Assembly: GCA_029883145.1 (NCBI GenBank)
Contig: JAOUJR010000064.1
Location: forward strand, 1 to 8,509
Direction of reading: 5' to 3'
From: Nitrospirota bacterium
Lineage (GTDB): Bacteria > Nitrospirota > Thermodesulfovibrionia > Thermodesulfovibrionales > SM23-35
DNA length: 8,509 bases
Both the position numbers and the translations under genes were made by a program. Below the pieces are notes generated by a model, which saw only the letters and a program-made list of their open reading frames with translations, was not told where the DNA came from and did not search any database. Positions 1 to 8,508 of the stretch are shown piece after piece (within the stretch, counting starts at the first letter, position 1; the number at the start of each line of letters is the position of its first letter).

Positions 1-1
1 G

Positions 2-121
2 CTGTCATTAAGTGCTGGGATAGCGTACTACAACCCTGAACACCCCTGCTCTATTGATGAACTACTGATTCAGGGTGACAAGTCGATGTACGAGCAAAAA
101 AGGTATAAATATAAGTCTTAG
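2..121 (+). CDS. C-terminal fragment of a GGDEF-domain protein (probable diguanylate cyclase), cut by the window edge
   Basis: An open plus-strand frame enters from the left edge and ends at a TAG at 119-121, giving 39 residues. The start LSLSAGIAYY matches the late GGDEF-domain strand usually seen as T-S-G-I-A. The later stretch ELLIQGDKSMYEQKR matches the final helix, usually close to ELL-ADKALYEAKR. GGDEF domains make cyclic di-GMP from two GTP. The GGDEF signature, active site and any sensor domain lie outside the window, so activity cannot be judged from here. The usual alanine before DK is glycine, a minor change. The gene converges on mtnA and is the only supported plus-strand gene. 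It could instead belong to a degenerate GGDEF protein with another role. Confidence 0.85.
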   Translation: MSLSAGIAYYNPEHPCSIDELLIQGDKSMYEQKRYKYKS

Positions 122-368
122 CTCACATATCCTTACTTTTTACCAGTAATCATCAATCTTCAGACCTACTTAAAAGTGAAGACTTGTAGGTGGAGCAAAT
201 ACTCTAAATAAAAATATGGTGTTGTCACTAAGATGTCGAAGATTTCATAATTTATAAAAATGGGGGAATAATCAGATTTCAGTCATTACAAGGACAATCC
301 TCTGAAGTTAAAGCAGGTATTTTTTTATCTACATAATCACTCTTATTTCTTGTGATGATACAATAACC
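122..368. other. Intergenic region between convergent genes, no gene seen
   Basis: This stretch of 247 nt is AT-rich and separates the end of the GGDEF gene from the end of mtnA. I see no reading frame with family resemblance and no tRNA-like fold. Small inverted repeats exist (ACCTAC at 164-169 with GTAGGT at 186-191; ATCAC at 336-340 with GTGAT at 352-356), but neither is followed by a T-tract on either strand. A run of seven T at 320-326 lacks a good preceding stem. Terminators for both convergent genes would be expected here, but none is convincing. Confidence 0.6.
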
Positions 369-1433
369 TTAAACTTTAAGCCTCACTTCATCGAGGTCTA
401 CATTTTTCTGGGTCAGCTTTTTAATATCCTTCGGTCTGAATATACCTTTCTCTGTAATTATCGCAGTGACATACTTATGAGGGGTTACGTCAAAGGCAAT
501 GTTTCTTACCTTTACACCATCAGGTGCAATCTGGCATTTGCCGAATATATGGGTAACCTCTTCAGGGCCTCTCTCTTCTATGGGAATGTATTTTCCTGAA
601 GATATCGAAAAATCAATACTGCTGATAGGTGCAGCAACATAAAAAGGAATCTTGTGCTCTTTGCATAGGACAGCTACTGTATAGGTTCCAATCTTATTTG
701 CCACATCGCCGTTTCGTGCTGTTCTGTCAGTACCGACAATGACGAGGTCAATCTCGCCCATATTCATCAGAGCACCCGCAGTGTTGTCAGTAATGAGGGT
801 AACCGGTATCCCTTTCTGCATAAGCTCCCATGCAGTAAGTCTTGCACCCTGGAGTACAGGTCTTGTCTCGTCAACAATAACTTCAAAATTCTTGCCCTGC
901 TCCCTTGCAACAAACATTGGTGCAGTTGCTGTACCGTATCCGCCTGTTGCGAGTGCTCCAGCATTGCAGTGAGTAAGGATAGTATTCCCATCTTTTATGA
1001 GTTCTGCACCCCATTTACCGATTGCCTTATTGACTTCAATGTCTTCCTCAAGTATTTTCTTTGCTTCATCAATAAGGAGTTCTTTTAACCTATTCACCGA
1101 TTCACCACGTCTCTCTCTCAGGAATTTTCTTATTTTTTCTACAGCCCACCGTATATTTACAGCTGTAGGTCTTGTTGAAAGCATTTCATCAACTATGGGC
1201 TCAAGCCCTTTCTTGAATTCCTTGAGATTGTTTGCCTTTATATCCTGTGCTCCGAGGGCTAAACCCATTGCTGCTGCAATACCTATGGCGGGAGCTCCTC
1301 TTATCCAGAGTTTCTTTATTCCTTCTGCAACCTGTCTGTAATCCGTACACTCAACAAAGGTTACCTCAAAAGGCAACTTTGACTGGTCAAGGATGATTAC
1401 CTTTCCGTCTTTCCATTCTATTGCATTCACCAT
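369..1433 (-). CDS. mtnA: S-methyl-5-thioribose-1-phosphate isomerase (methionine salvage)
   Basis: MtnA converts 5-methylthioribose 1-phosphate to 5-methylthioribulose 1-phosphate, the ring-opening aldose-ketose step of methionine salvage in the cytoplasm. The 354-residue protein has the usual family length. Visible motifs are RGAPAIG (45-51), STRPTAVN (86-93), THCNAGALATGGYGTA (154-169) with the expected catalytic Cys156, and GTDRTARNGDVANKIGTY (234-251) with the expected catalytic Asp236. The closing FDVTPHKYVTAIITEKG region is also typical and helps separate it from the related eIF2B subunits. The chosen ATG lies one nucleotide after the stop of the transporter gene. The upstream Shine-Dalgarno is weak (GAAAG), so translation is probably coupled to the upstream gene. 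No other salvage gene is visible in the window. Confidence 0.95.
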   Translation of the reverse strand: MVNAIEWKDGKVIILDQSKLPFEVTFVECTDYRQVAEGIKKLWIRGAPAIGIAAAMGLALGAQDIKANNLKEFKKGLEPIVDEMLSTRPTAVNIRWAVEKIRKFLRERRGESVNRLKELLIDEAKKILEEDIEVNKAIGKWGAELIKDGNTILTHCNAGALATGGYGTATAPMFVAREQGKNFEVIVDETRPVLQGARLTAWELMQKGIPVTLITDNTAGALMNMGEIDLVIVGTDRTARNGDVANKIGTYTVAVLCKEHKIPFYVAAPISSIDFSISSGKYIPIEERGPEEVTHIFGKCQIAPDGVKVRNIAFDVTPHKYVTAIITEKGIFRPKDIKKLTQKNVDLDEVRLKV

Positions 1434-1434
1434 A

Positions 1435-2670
1435 TCAAACTTTCAAGGGAACTAACGTGGCTATTACAAAGAATATTGCAAGGACAGCAATTGCAGATAC
1501 CGTCCCCCACGATATAACATTATAGCTCCATGGATTTACATAATCTCCCATGATCTTTCTATTATTGACAAGAGAGAGTGCATAAATCAGGACAAAAGGG
1601 AGGAGCAGTCCGTTAAGCACAGATGACAGCACCATGAGTAACACAAGCGGAGCACCCGGTATAAGTATTAAAAGCGAAGCAGTAACTATCATGAAGGTAT
1701 ATATCCACATAAATTGTGGCGCCTCTTTAAAGGTTTTGTTCACTCCTCTTTCCCATCCCATAGCTTCACAAATGTAATATGAAGTTGCAAGGGGAACAAT
1801 AATTGCTCCTAAAAGGGATGCATTGGCAAGACTGATCGCAAATATTAAGAAAGCATAGTTTCCTGCGAGAGGTTTAAGGGCGAGTGCAGCCTCTGATGCC
1901 TCATTTATCCTTATACCCTGTGGAAAGAGGGTTGTTGCACAGGTGACAATTATGAAAAATGCTATAATGTTCGTAATACCGCAACCAATAAATACATCGA
2001 GCCTGGATGCTTTATACTCCTCTTTACGTATCCCTTTTTCAGCAATTGATGATTGTAAATAAAACTGCATCCAGGGGGTAATTGTTGTTCCAATGATCGC
2101 AATACTTAACACAATAAATTCAGAGTTCCATTTTATTTGCGGAATAATGGTGCTCTTAAAGACTTCAGCCCAGTTTGGCTTTGCCATGACACCTGAAAGG
2201 ACATATCCAAAATACAGAAGACATGCGACAAGCAGAATTCGCTCAACAAACTTGTAACTCCCTTTTATGACTATCATCCAGATAACTGACGCGCCCAGGG
2301 GAACCATGAGATATTTGCTGAATCCGAGTATTTCCATGCTCGCAGCCCATCCTGCGAAATTTGCCACTGTTGTACCAAAGTTGGCGATGAAGAGGATGGT
2401 CATCATGAAGAAAGTTGATCTGACACCGTAATTCTCTCTTATAAGATCAGAGAGTCCTTTACCTGTTACCGCACCCATTCTTGCAACCATTTCCTGTACT
2501 ACCACAAGGGCAACAGTAGTCGGAATAAGTGTCCATAAGAGTGCATATCCGAACCGGGCACCTGCTACAGAGTAAGTGGTAATACCGCTTGCATCGTTAT
2601 CAACGTTTGCGGTTATTATCCCTGGCCCCATTATAGAGAGAAATATGATAATCCTTCTCCAGAGGCTCAC
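1435..2670 (-). CDS. NRAMP/SLC11-family divalent metal transporter, NRMT-like variant
   Basis: This is an integral inner-membrane protein of 411 residues with about 11 hydrophobic segments by eye, which is the NRAMP fold. It begins with GPGIITANVDNDASG (15-29). The segment QEMVARMGAVTGKGL (59-73) and the run TTITPWMQFYLQSS (195-208) are typical of this bacterial branch. Classical NRAMPs have DPGN in helix 1 and MPH in helix 6, with Asp, Asn and Met holding the metal. Here the matching places read DNDASG (24-29) and TPWMQ (198-202), so the methionine is replaced by Thr198. Such changes are known in the NRMT branch, which transports Mg2+ and Mn2+; assignment of Mg2+ here is inference. The start is GTG at 2668-2670, overlapping the previous stop as GTGA, with AGGAGG five nucleotides upstream. 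The neighbouring MgtE_N/CBS protein supports a magnesium link. Mn2+ or another divalent ion remains possible. Confidence 0.9.
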   Translation of the reverse strand: MSLWRRIIIFLSIMGPGIITANVDNDASGITTYSVAGARFGYALLWTLIPTTVALVVVQEMVARMGAVTGKGLSDLIRENYGVRSTFFMMTILFIANFGTTVANFAGWAASMEILGFSKYLMVPLGASVIWMIVIKGSYKFVERILLVACLLYFGYVLSGVMAKPNWAEVFKSTIIPQIKWNSEFIVLSIAIIGTTITPWMQFYLQSSIAEKGIRKEEYKASRLDVFIGCGITNIIAFFIIVTCATTLFPQGIRINEASEAALALKPLAGNYAFLIFAISLANASLLGAIIVPLATSYYICEAMGWERGVNKTFKEAPQFMWIYTFMIVTASLLILIPGAPLVLLMVLSSVLNGLLLPFVLIYALSLVNNRKIMGDYVNPWSYNVISWGTVSAIAVLAIFFVIATLVPLKV

Positions 2671-3929
2671 ACCTTCCTCCTCTTGCGTTTTGCTGCCGGT
2701 GGCAGGATTCTGTCAAGAACATCGTCAATGGTAACAATACCAAGCATAAACCCTTCAGTGTCAACGACAGGGAGGGCCACAAGGTTGTACTTTGATATAA
2801 TCTCAGCAACCTCATTTTCATCAGTATCTGGGGTAACCGTTTTGAGTTTAGTCTCCATAATATCTGAGAGTTTTGTATCCAGGGGTGCGAGAAGGAGTTC
2901 TCTCAGAGAGATGACGCCAAGAAGTTTTTCATCGATATCTACAATATAGAGATAATAAACCGTCTCTACTTCCTCTGCGTCTTTTCTGAATTTCTCTATT
3001 GCCTCCCTGACCGTGATTTCTGGTGAGTATGCGATAAATTCATTTGTCATTACTCCACCAGCGGTATCATCTTCGTGACTCATGAGCTCCTGAATATCTT
3101 CAGCTTCTTCCTTCTCGATACTCTCGAGTATCTCCTTTGCCTTATCTACCGGGAGGTCACTCAGGACATCTGCAGCCTCATCAGGAGGCATCTCTTCTAA
3201 AATATCTGCTGCTTTATCCGGTTCCATCTCACTTATAATCTCTACCTGTGTCTCTGGTTGCAGTTCTGAAAGGGCTTCAGCAGCAGTTTCAACGTCGAGC
3301 CCTTTGAAAAATGATGCACCTTCTTTATGTGAGACCTGACTTATTATCTCTGCAATATCTGCAGGGTGCAATTCTGACACCATCTGTCTGGGGACAGTAA
3401 GCGATATCGTTGTCAGTTTTGGTTCAAGCGGTTGTATATAATTCCAGCTAATGAGATTATACGAGAGGTGTTTTTTAAATAATTTCATCAGATCCTCTCC
3501 ACCTCTCTCAACCCCGAGCCTTCGCAAAATGCCTCTCATTCCTACATCAACTGCGATAAGAACAGCCTCTGTGTTAAGGCCTTCAAGTTTTACATCATTT
3601 ACCCTGACAACTTTTACACCATTTGCATCAACTATCTGCTTATCGAGAATATCCCTTACTAACAGGAGGTCCTCCTCATTAAATTCATAGGGCTGGAGCA
3701 CTTCGCTGTAAACATTTGCAGAGATTATTCTCTTATTAAATATGTTCAGGTCTGACCAGGGGAGTCTTAACATTCCCTTTTTCCGCTCAATAATCAGGGC
3801 AGACACTTTTGGAAGTGGTTCACCCTTTATAATCACAAGGTCTTTTACCCTGCCAAGTTCTTCACCTTTTGGGTCAAGCACAGGCTTTTTTAATATTTCA
3901 CTTGCAAAAAGTTCTCCAAAAAAAGGCAT
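2667..3929 (-). CDS. PRC-barrel / MgtE N-terminal / CBS-pair protein lacking the MgtE channel
   Basis: This 420-residue protein looks soluble and modular. Residues about 7-77 and 86-160 resemble two PRC-barrel units. Residues about 186-285 form a MgtE_N helical superhelix, shown by repeated ADILEEMPPDEAADVLSDLP-like units. A CBS pair follows at about 293-412, with TAGGVMT (289-295), GVISLRELL (338-346), KYNLVALPVVD (380-390) and GIVTIDDVLD (397-406), all close to MgtE. In MgtE these domains sense cytoplasmic Mg2+ and gate the attached channel. Here the protein stops after CBS2 with a basic tail KRKRRKV and has no membrane segments. It is followed by the NRAMP-type transporter in a 4-nt overlap, so I infer it is a cytoplasmic sensor or gate for that transporter. 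The ATG has GGAGG six nucleotides upstream. Calling it a Mg2+ transporter by its domain name would be misleading. Confidence 0.9.
   Translation of the reverse strand: MPFFGELFASEILKKPVLDPKGEELGRVKDLVIIKGEPLPKVSALIIERKKGMLRLPWSDLNIFNKRIISANVYSEVLQPYEFNEEDLLLVRDILDKQIVDANGVKVVRVNDVKLEGLNTEAVLIAVDVGMRGILRRLGVERGGEDLMKLFKKHLSYNLISWNYIQPLEPKLTTISLTVPRQMVSELHPADIAEIISQVSHKEGASFFKGLDVETAAEALSELQPETQVEIISEMEPDKAADILEEMPPDEAADVLSDLPVDKAKEILESIEKEEAEDIQELMSHEDDTAGGVMTNEFIAYSPEITVREAIEKFRKDAEEVETVYYLYIVDIDEKLLGVISLRELLLAPLDTKLSDIMETKLKTVTPDTDENEVAEIISKYNLVALPVVDTEGFMLGIVTIDDVLDRILPPAAKRKRRKV
2676..2681 (-). promoter_or_regulatory. Shine-Dalgarno site of the NRAMP-like gene
   Basis: AGGAGG on the minus strand, five nucleotides before the GTG at 2670-2668. 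It lies inside the codons for the basic tail of the upstream protein. Together with the GTGA stop/start overlap it fixes the GTG as the start and suggests coupled translation of the two proteins. Confidence 0.8.
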
Positions 3930-3975
3930 ACCTTGCCTCCATTCTCACTACTTTCCTGGGTATTAATGATTAGAA

Positions 3976-4005
3976 AGTATAGCTCACTGGTTTTAATTTC
4001 AGCAA
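3976..4005 (-). promoter_or_regulatory. Possible sigma70-type promoter of the MgtE_N/CBS-NRAMP-mtnA cluster
   Basis: On the minus strand, TTGCTG (4005-4000) and TATACT (3981-3976) are separated by 18 nt. The -10 box has one mismatch to TATAAT; the -35 box matches only the first three bases of TTGACA. It sits between the atp terminator and the first gene of the cluster, which is where a promoter is expected. The weak -35 box would fit a regulated promoter. Confidence 0.4.
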
Positions 4006-4016
4006 CATGAAATTAA
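3993..4016. promoter_or_regulatory. Perfect 9-6-9 inverted repeat, operator candidate
   Basis: TTAATTTCA (3993-4001) and TGAAATTAA (4008-4016) are exact reverse complements across a 6-nt spacer. The element covers the possible -35 box at 4000-4005 of the downstream metal-transport cluster. There is no T-tract next to it, so it does not look like a terminator. A homodimeric regulator, perhaps a metal-sensing one, could bind here. It does not clearly match a Fur or DtxR/MntR consensus that I know. Confidence 0.45.
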
Positions 4017-4038
4017 GCTTTTGTGAGTATAAGTGAAT

Positions 4039-4075
4039 AAAAAAAAGGGGGTCATGCTCAAGCATGACCCCCTTT
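4039..4075 (-). terminator. Intrinsic terminator of the atp operon
   Basis: A perfect 14-bp stem (4044-4057 with 4062-4075) contains a five-base G/C run and has a 4-nt loop. Reading on the minus strand it runs into eight T (complement of A at 4039-4046). It begins 19 nt after the atpC stop. On the plus strand only three T follow, so it acts mainly on minus-strand transcription. Confidence 0.93.
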
Positions 4076-4094
4076 ACAATTTATTACTAATGAA

Positions 4095-4505
4095 TTATCT
4101 CATAGTTCTTTTTTCTGCTATCTGAATTCTTATCGTTGCCCTTTCAAGAGATGCTTCTGCCCTGGAAAAATCGATCTCCTCTGCTTTTTTGAGTCTTTCT
4201 TCAGCTCGCTTCATCGCAGCTTTAGCCCTTTCCACGTCAATGGCTTCAGCTTTCTCTGCACTATCTGCCAGAACGACAACCTTATCAGGCCCTATCTCTG
4301 CAAATCCTCTATTAATAAAAACATACCCCGCTTCATTACCCTTCTTATAGGAGAGCATCCCTATTTTCAGGCCTGTAAGAAACGGTGCATGCCCGGGTAA
4401 TACCCCGAAATCACCCTCGCTTCCGGCAGCTGCAAATTCATCCACATCATCTTCAAAGATAAGACCATATGGTGTAACGATTTGAAGTCTTAATTTATTC
4501 TCCAT
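4095..4505 (-). CDS. atpC: F1F0 ATP synthase epsilon subunit
   Basis: Epsilon is part of the central stalk at the base of F1; it links gamma to the c-ring and can inhibit ATP hydrolysis. The 136-residue protein is a normal full-length bacterial form. It has the N-terminal beta-sandwich (about 1-84) with LRLQIVTPYGLIFEDDVDEF and the family motif GSEGDFGVLPGHAPFLTGLK (28-47). The C-terminal helical hairpin (about 88-136) is rich in Ala, Glu, Lys and Arg. The full hairpin leaves room for epsilon-type inhibition, although this is not proved by sequence. ATG is preceded by AGGGGAG seven nucleotides upstream. It lies 24 nt after atpD and is the last gene before the terminator. Confidence 0.97.
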   Translation of the reverse strand: MENKLRLQIVTPYGLIFEDDVDEFAAAGSEGDFGVLPGHAPFLTGLKIGMLSYKKGNEAGYVFINRGFAEIGPDKVVVLADSAEKAEAIDVERAKAAMKRAEERLKKAEEIDFSRAEASLERATIRIQIAEKRTMR

Positions 4506-4529
4506 TAATTTACTCCCCTACGTAACTTT

Positions 4530-5969
<1,440 letters not shown>

Positions 5970-6002
5970 TTATTGTTTATACACTTCATTTCTTACCCTT
6001 TA

Positions 6003-6887
6003 TTATTTGACTTTCAGAGCTTCAACACCACCAACGATATCCATCAGGTCTTTTGTGATAATTGCCTGTCTCACCTTATTCGCAATAAGTGTTACCTTTT
6101 GAATAAGGTCTTCACAGTTTTTCGATGCATTTTCCATAGCAGTCATCCTTGCAGCCTCTTCAGCAGCACTGGATTCAAGAAGTGCCCGATATACCTGTAT
6201 TTCAATATACTTTGGTAAAAGCATTTCAAAGAGCACCTCAACAGGAGGTTCGTAGAGGAAATCAGCAGTAATAGGGCCAACTTCTGACTGGCCTTCTTCT
6301 GATTCGAGTTTTCCGAGAGGAAGGAGTCTTATTATAGAGACCTTCTGAAGAAGTAATGACTTGAATTCATTGTATATAAGAACCACCTCGTCTACTGTCT
6401 CGTTTACGTAAGTTGTTATAAGGTCCTGTGCAATCTCCTGCGCACTTGCATAGGTTATCCTTCCGGAGAGTCCGATCCATATCTTCCTCGGAGGCATATT
6501 TCTCCTCCGGAAATAATCACGTGCTTTTCTTCCTACAACATTCAGGCTTATTTCTATGCCCTCTTTTTTCAAAGATTCAATATAATTCCCTGCTGCTCTC
6601 AAAATATTCGTATTAAAAGCTCCACAGAGACCTTTATCACTGGTGATCACGAGAACTTCAACTGTCTTCCTCCCCCTCACGGAAAGGAGCGGGTGGAGTT
6701 GCCTCTCTGCAACACTTGCAAGGTCAGAAAGGACTGAGCTCATGCTTATCGCATAGGGTCTGAAATTCAGCATTCGGTCCTGAACCCTCCTCAGCTTTGC
6801 AGCAGCTACCATCTTCATCGCCTTCGTGATCTTCTTCGTGCTCTGAATTGACTTTATTTTTTTCCTTAAATCTCTTAAAGTCGCCAT
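6003..6887 (-). CDS. atpG: F1F0 ATP synthase gamma subunit
   Basis: Gamma is the rotating shaft inside the alpha3-beta3 ring. The 294-residue length is normal. The N-terminal helix carries the conserved KIKSIQSTKKITKAMKMVAA (10-29). The C-terminal helix carries NKVRQAIITKDLMDIVGG, matching the usual RQA-IT-E-EIVGGA region that turns within the beta barrel. The middle has the Rossmann-like domain with VLVITSDKGLCGAFNTNI, typical of the family. ATG is preceded by GGAGG four nucleotides upstream. The gene is separated from atpA by 72 nt that are almost filled by a heptad repeat, an unusual gap within this operon. It is transcribed with its neighbours. Confidence 0.97.
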   Translation of the reverse strand: MATLRDLRKKIKSIQSTKKITKAMKMVAAAKLRRVQDRMLNFRPYAISMSSVLSDLASVAERQLHPLLSVRGRKTVEVLVITSDKGLCGAFNTNILRAAGNYIESLKKEGIEISLNVVGRKARDYFRRRNMPPRKIWIGLSGRITYASAQEIAQDLITTYVNETVDEVVLIYNEFKSLLLQKVSIIRLLPLGKLESEEGQSEVGPITADFLYEPPVEVLFEMLLPKYIEIQVYRALLESSAAEEAARMTAMENASKNCEDLIQKVTLIANKVRQAIITKDLMDIVGGVEALKVK

Positions 6888-6900
6888 CTATCCTCCAAGC

Positions 6901-6956
6901 CAGTTATTAGTTGTCAGTTGTGAGTCTGAAAACTGAAAACTGACTACTGAAAACTT
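6901..6956. repeat. Degenerate heptad repeat array, inverted halves, between atpA and atpG
   Basis: Eight 7-nt units run in register. Three plus-oriented copies of CAGTTNT type (cagttat, tagttgt, cagttgt) are followed by a centre unit (gagtctg), then copies of the reverse complement type (aaaactg twice, actactg, aaaactt). Because the halves face each other, GTCAGTT (6913-6919) can pair with AACTGAC (6938-6944) in DNA or in the atp mRNA. The array fills most of the 72-nt gap. It resembles in style the short heptanucleotide repeats known between genes in cyanobacteria, but I cannot assign it to a known family. Confidence 0.7.
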
Positions 6957-6959
6957 TAT

Positions 6960-8477
6960 TTATGGTTGAAATGTCTTTTTAAAAGTCGTAATCGCCTCGG
7001 TAATCTTGTTTCTCAAATCGTCATCTAAAGCCATCTTCGCCATTAACTCTTTCTTCAGATCTTGCTTCTCTGCCCTAATATATCTGAGGAACCCTTCCTC
7101 AAAGGCTTTAAGTGCTTCAACAGGCACATCATCGAGAAAGCCCTGTGTCCCTGCAAAGATAAGCATTATCTGATCATCCACAGACATGGGCACACACTCG
7201 TCCTGCTTCAAGAGTTCAATCATTCTTCTCCCTCTCTCAAGCTGTAACCTGGTTGCTTTGTCAAGGTCAGAGGCGAATTGTGCAAATGCAGCAAGTTCTC
7301 TATACTGGGCAAGGTCGAGCCTGAGCATTCCAGCGACCTGTTTCATCGCCTTACTCTGGGCAGCGCCTCCGACACGGCTGACTGAAAGACCAACGTTAAT
7401 TGCTGGTCTCACGCCACCATAAAAGAGTTCTGACTCAAGGAATATCTGACCGTCAGTAATGGAGATAACATTTGTTGGAACATATCCTGATATATCTCCA
7501 GCCTGGGTTTCAATTACTGGAATAGCGGTTAGTGAACCGCCTCCCTCCTTATCTGACAACTTGCATGCCCTCTCAAGGAGTCTTGAATGAAGGTAGAATA
7601 CATCTCCCGGGTATGCCTCACGGGCTGGTGGACGCCTCAGCAGCAGTGAGAGCTGCCTGTAGGCATAGGCCTGCTTCGTAAGATCATCATAAGCAATAAA
7701 GGCATCCTTACCCTTGTCCCTGAAATATTCGCCCATCGAACAGGCCACATAAGGAGCAATATATTGCAGTGGTGCTGGCTCACTCGCTGACGCTACAACG
7801 ACTATGGAGTGTTCCATGGCACCGTATTTCTCAAGGGTATTGACTAAACGCACAACAGCCGGTCTCCTCTGTCCGACCGAACAATAGATACAGATCACAT
7901 CTCCACCTTTCTGATTGATAATCGTATCAACCAGGATAGAGGACTTTCCAATCTGCCGGTCACCAATGACAAGCTCCCTCTGCCCCCTCCCAATAGGAAT
8001 CATAGAATCTATTGCCTTAATACCTGTCTGTAGAGGTTTATTCACAGGCTGTCTCTTTATGATACCTGGTGCGACGACCTCCACCTTTCTTGTTTCTGTA
8101 GTATGAATAGGACCTTTTCCATCTATAGGTCTTCCTATGGCATCTACTACCCTGCCTATCAGAGCGTCGCCGGCAGGGATTTCCATGATTTTTCCTGTAC
8201 GCTTGACGATGTCGCCTTCTTTCACAAGCTTGTCCTCACCAAAAAGAACGGCACCAACTGCGTCTTCCTCAAGGTTAAGCACCATACCCACAACATTATT
8301 CGGAAATTCGAGGAGTTCGGAAGACATCGCATTATCCAACCCATATACCTTCGCAACACCATCGCCGACATATGTGGTCACTCCGATTTCACTTACATCA
8401 ACCTTTTTCTCAAAATCCGTTATCTGCTTTCTTAAAAGCTCACTTATTTCTGCTGTCTTGATTCCTTCAATAGCCAT
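6960..8477 (-). CDS. atpA: F1F0 ATP synthase alpha subunit
   Basis: Alpha alternates with beta in the F1 ring; it holds non-catalytic nucleotide sites and supplies the arginine finger to the catalytic ones. The 505-residue protein has normal length. It contains the beta-barrel start, a P-loop GDRQIGKSS (172-180), the Walker B region [20 protein letters not shown] (260-279), [15 protein letters not shown] (290-304), and the signature [10 protein letters not shown] (358-367) followed by the arginine finger Arg368. The P-loop departs from the common GDRQTGKTA by having Ile and Ser, but still fits the GxxxxGK[ST] form. ATG follows AAGGGGTGA, which overlaps the end of the preceding atpH frame. A 4-nt gap separates the two genes. 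Confidence 0.98.
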   Translation of the reverse strand: MAIEGIKTAEISELLRKQITDFEKKVDVSEIGVTTYVGDGVAKVYGLDNAMSSELLEFPNNVVGMVLNLEEDAVGAVLFGEDKLVKEGDIVKRTGKIMEIPAGDALIGRVVDAIGRPIDGKGPIHTTETRKVEVVAPGIIKRQPVNKPLQTGIKAIDSMIPIGRGQRELVIGDRQIGKSSILVDTIINQKGGDVICIYCSVGQRRPAVVRLVNTLEKYGAMEHSIVVVASASEPAPLQYIAPYVACSMGEYFRDKGKDAFIAYDDLTKQAYAYRQLSLLLRRPPAREAYPGDVFYLHSRLLERACKLSDKEGGGSLTAIPVIETQAGDISGYVPTNVISITDGQIFLESELFYGGVRPAINVGLSVSRVGGAAQSKAMKQVAGMLRLDLAQYRELAAFAQFASDLDKATRLQLERGRRMIELLKQDECVPMSVDDQIMLIFAGTQGFLDDVPVEALKAFEEGFLRYIRAEKQDLKKELMAKMALDDDLRNKITEAITTFKKTFQP

Positions 8478-8481
8478 AAAA

Positions 8482-8508
8482 TCACCCCTTTATAAGCTCA
8501 TCTTTTAA
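8482..8508 (-). CDS. atpH: 3' end of the ATP synthase delta subunit gene (partial)
   Basis: A minus-strand frame entering from the right edge reads LKDELIKG and stops at TGA (8484-8482), four nucleotides before atpA. Delta subunits commonly end in a short charged helix of the form LENLKDEL, and atpH is the usual gene just before atpA. Only eight residues are visible, so the call rests on position and this short match. Confidence 0.6.
   Translation of the reverse strand, partial: LKDELIKG

Noticed and set aside
164..191. Stem ACCTAC/GTAGGT as a terminator of the GGDEF gene
   Set aside because: Only six base pairs with a 16-nt loop and no T-tract follow it.
299..326. Run of seven T at 320-326 as a plus-strand terminator
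   Set aside because: The preceding bases form at most three consecutive pairs, and it lies about 200 nt past the GGDEF stop.
336..356. ATCAC/GTGAT hairpin as the terminator after mtnA
   Set aside because: The stem has five pairs and an 11-nt loop, with no U-rich tail on the minus strand.
997..1341. Plus-strand open frame of 114 codons opposite mtnA
   Set aside because: Its serine- and leucine-rich low-complexity translation is typical of antisense frames, and the minus-strand mtnA is unambiguous.
3964..3972. TAATGATTA as a Fur-type half site
   Set aside because: It is a single 9-nt palindrome in an AT-rich region, shorter than a full Fur box, and could easily arise by chance.
3930..4038. 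Mg2+ (M-box) or Mn2+ (yybP-ykoY) riboswitch in the leader of the metal cluster
   Set aside because: Only about 109 nt lie between the atp terminator and the start codon, which is too short for an M-box. I see no conserved core of either class, and there is no terminator or sequestering stem before the gene.
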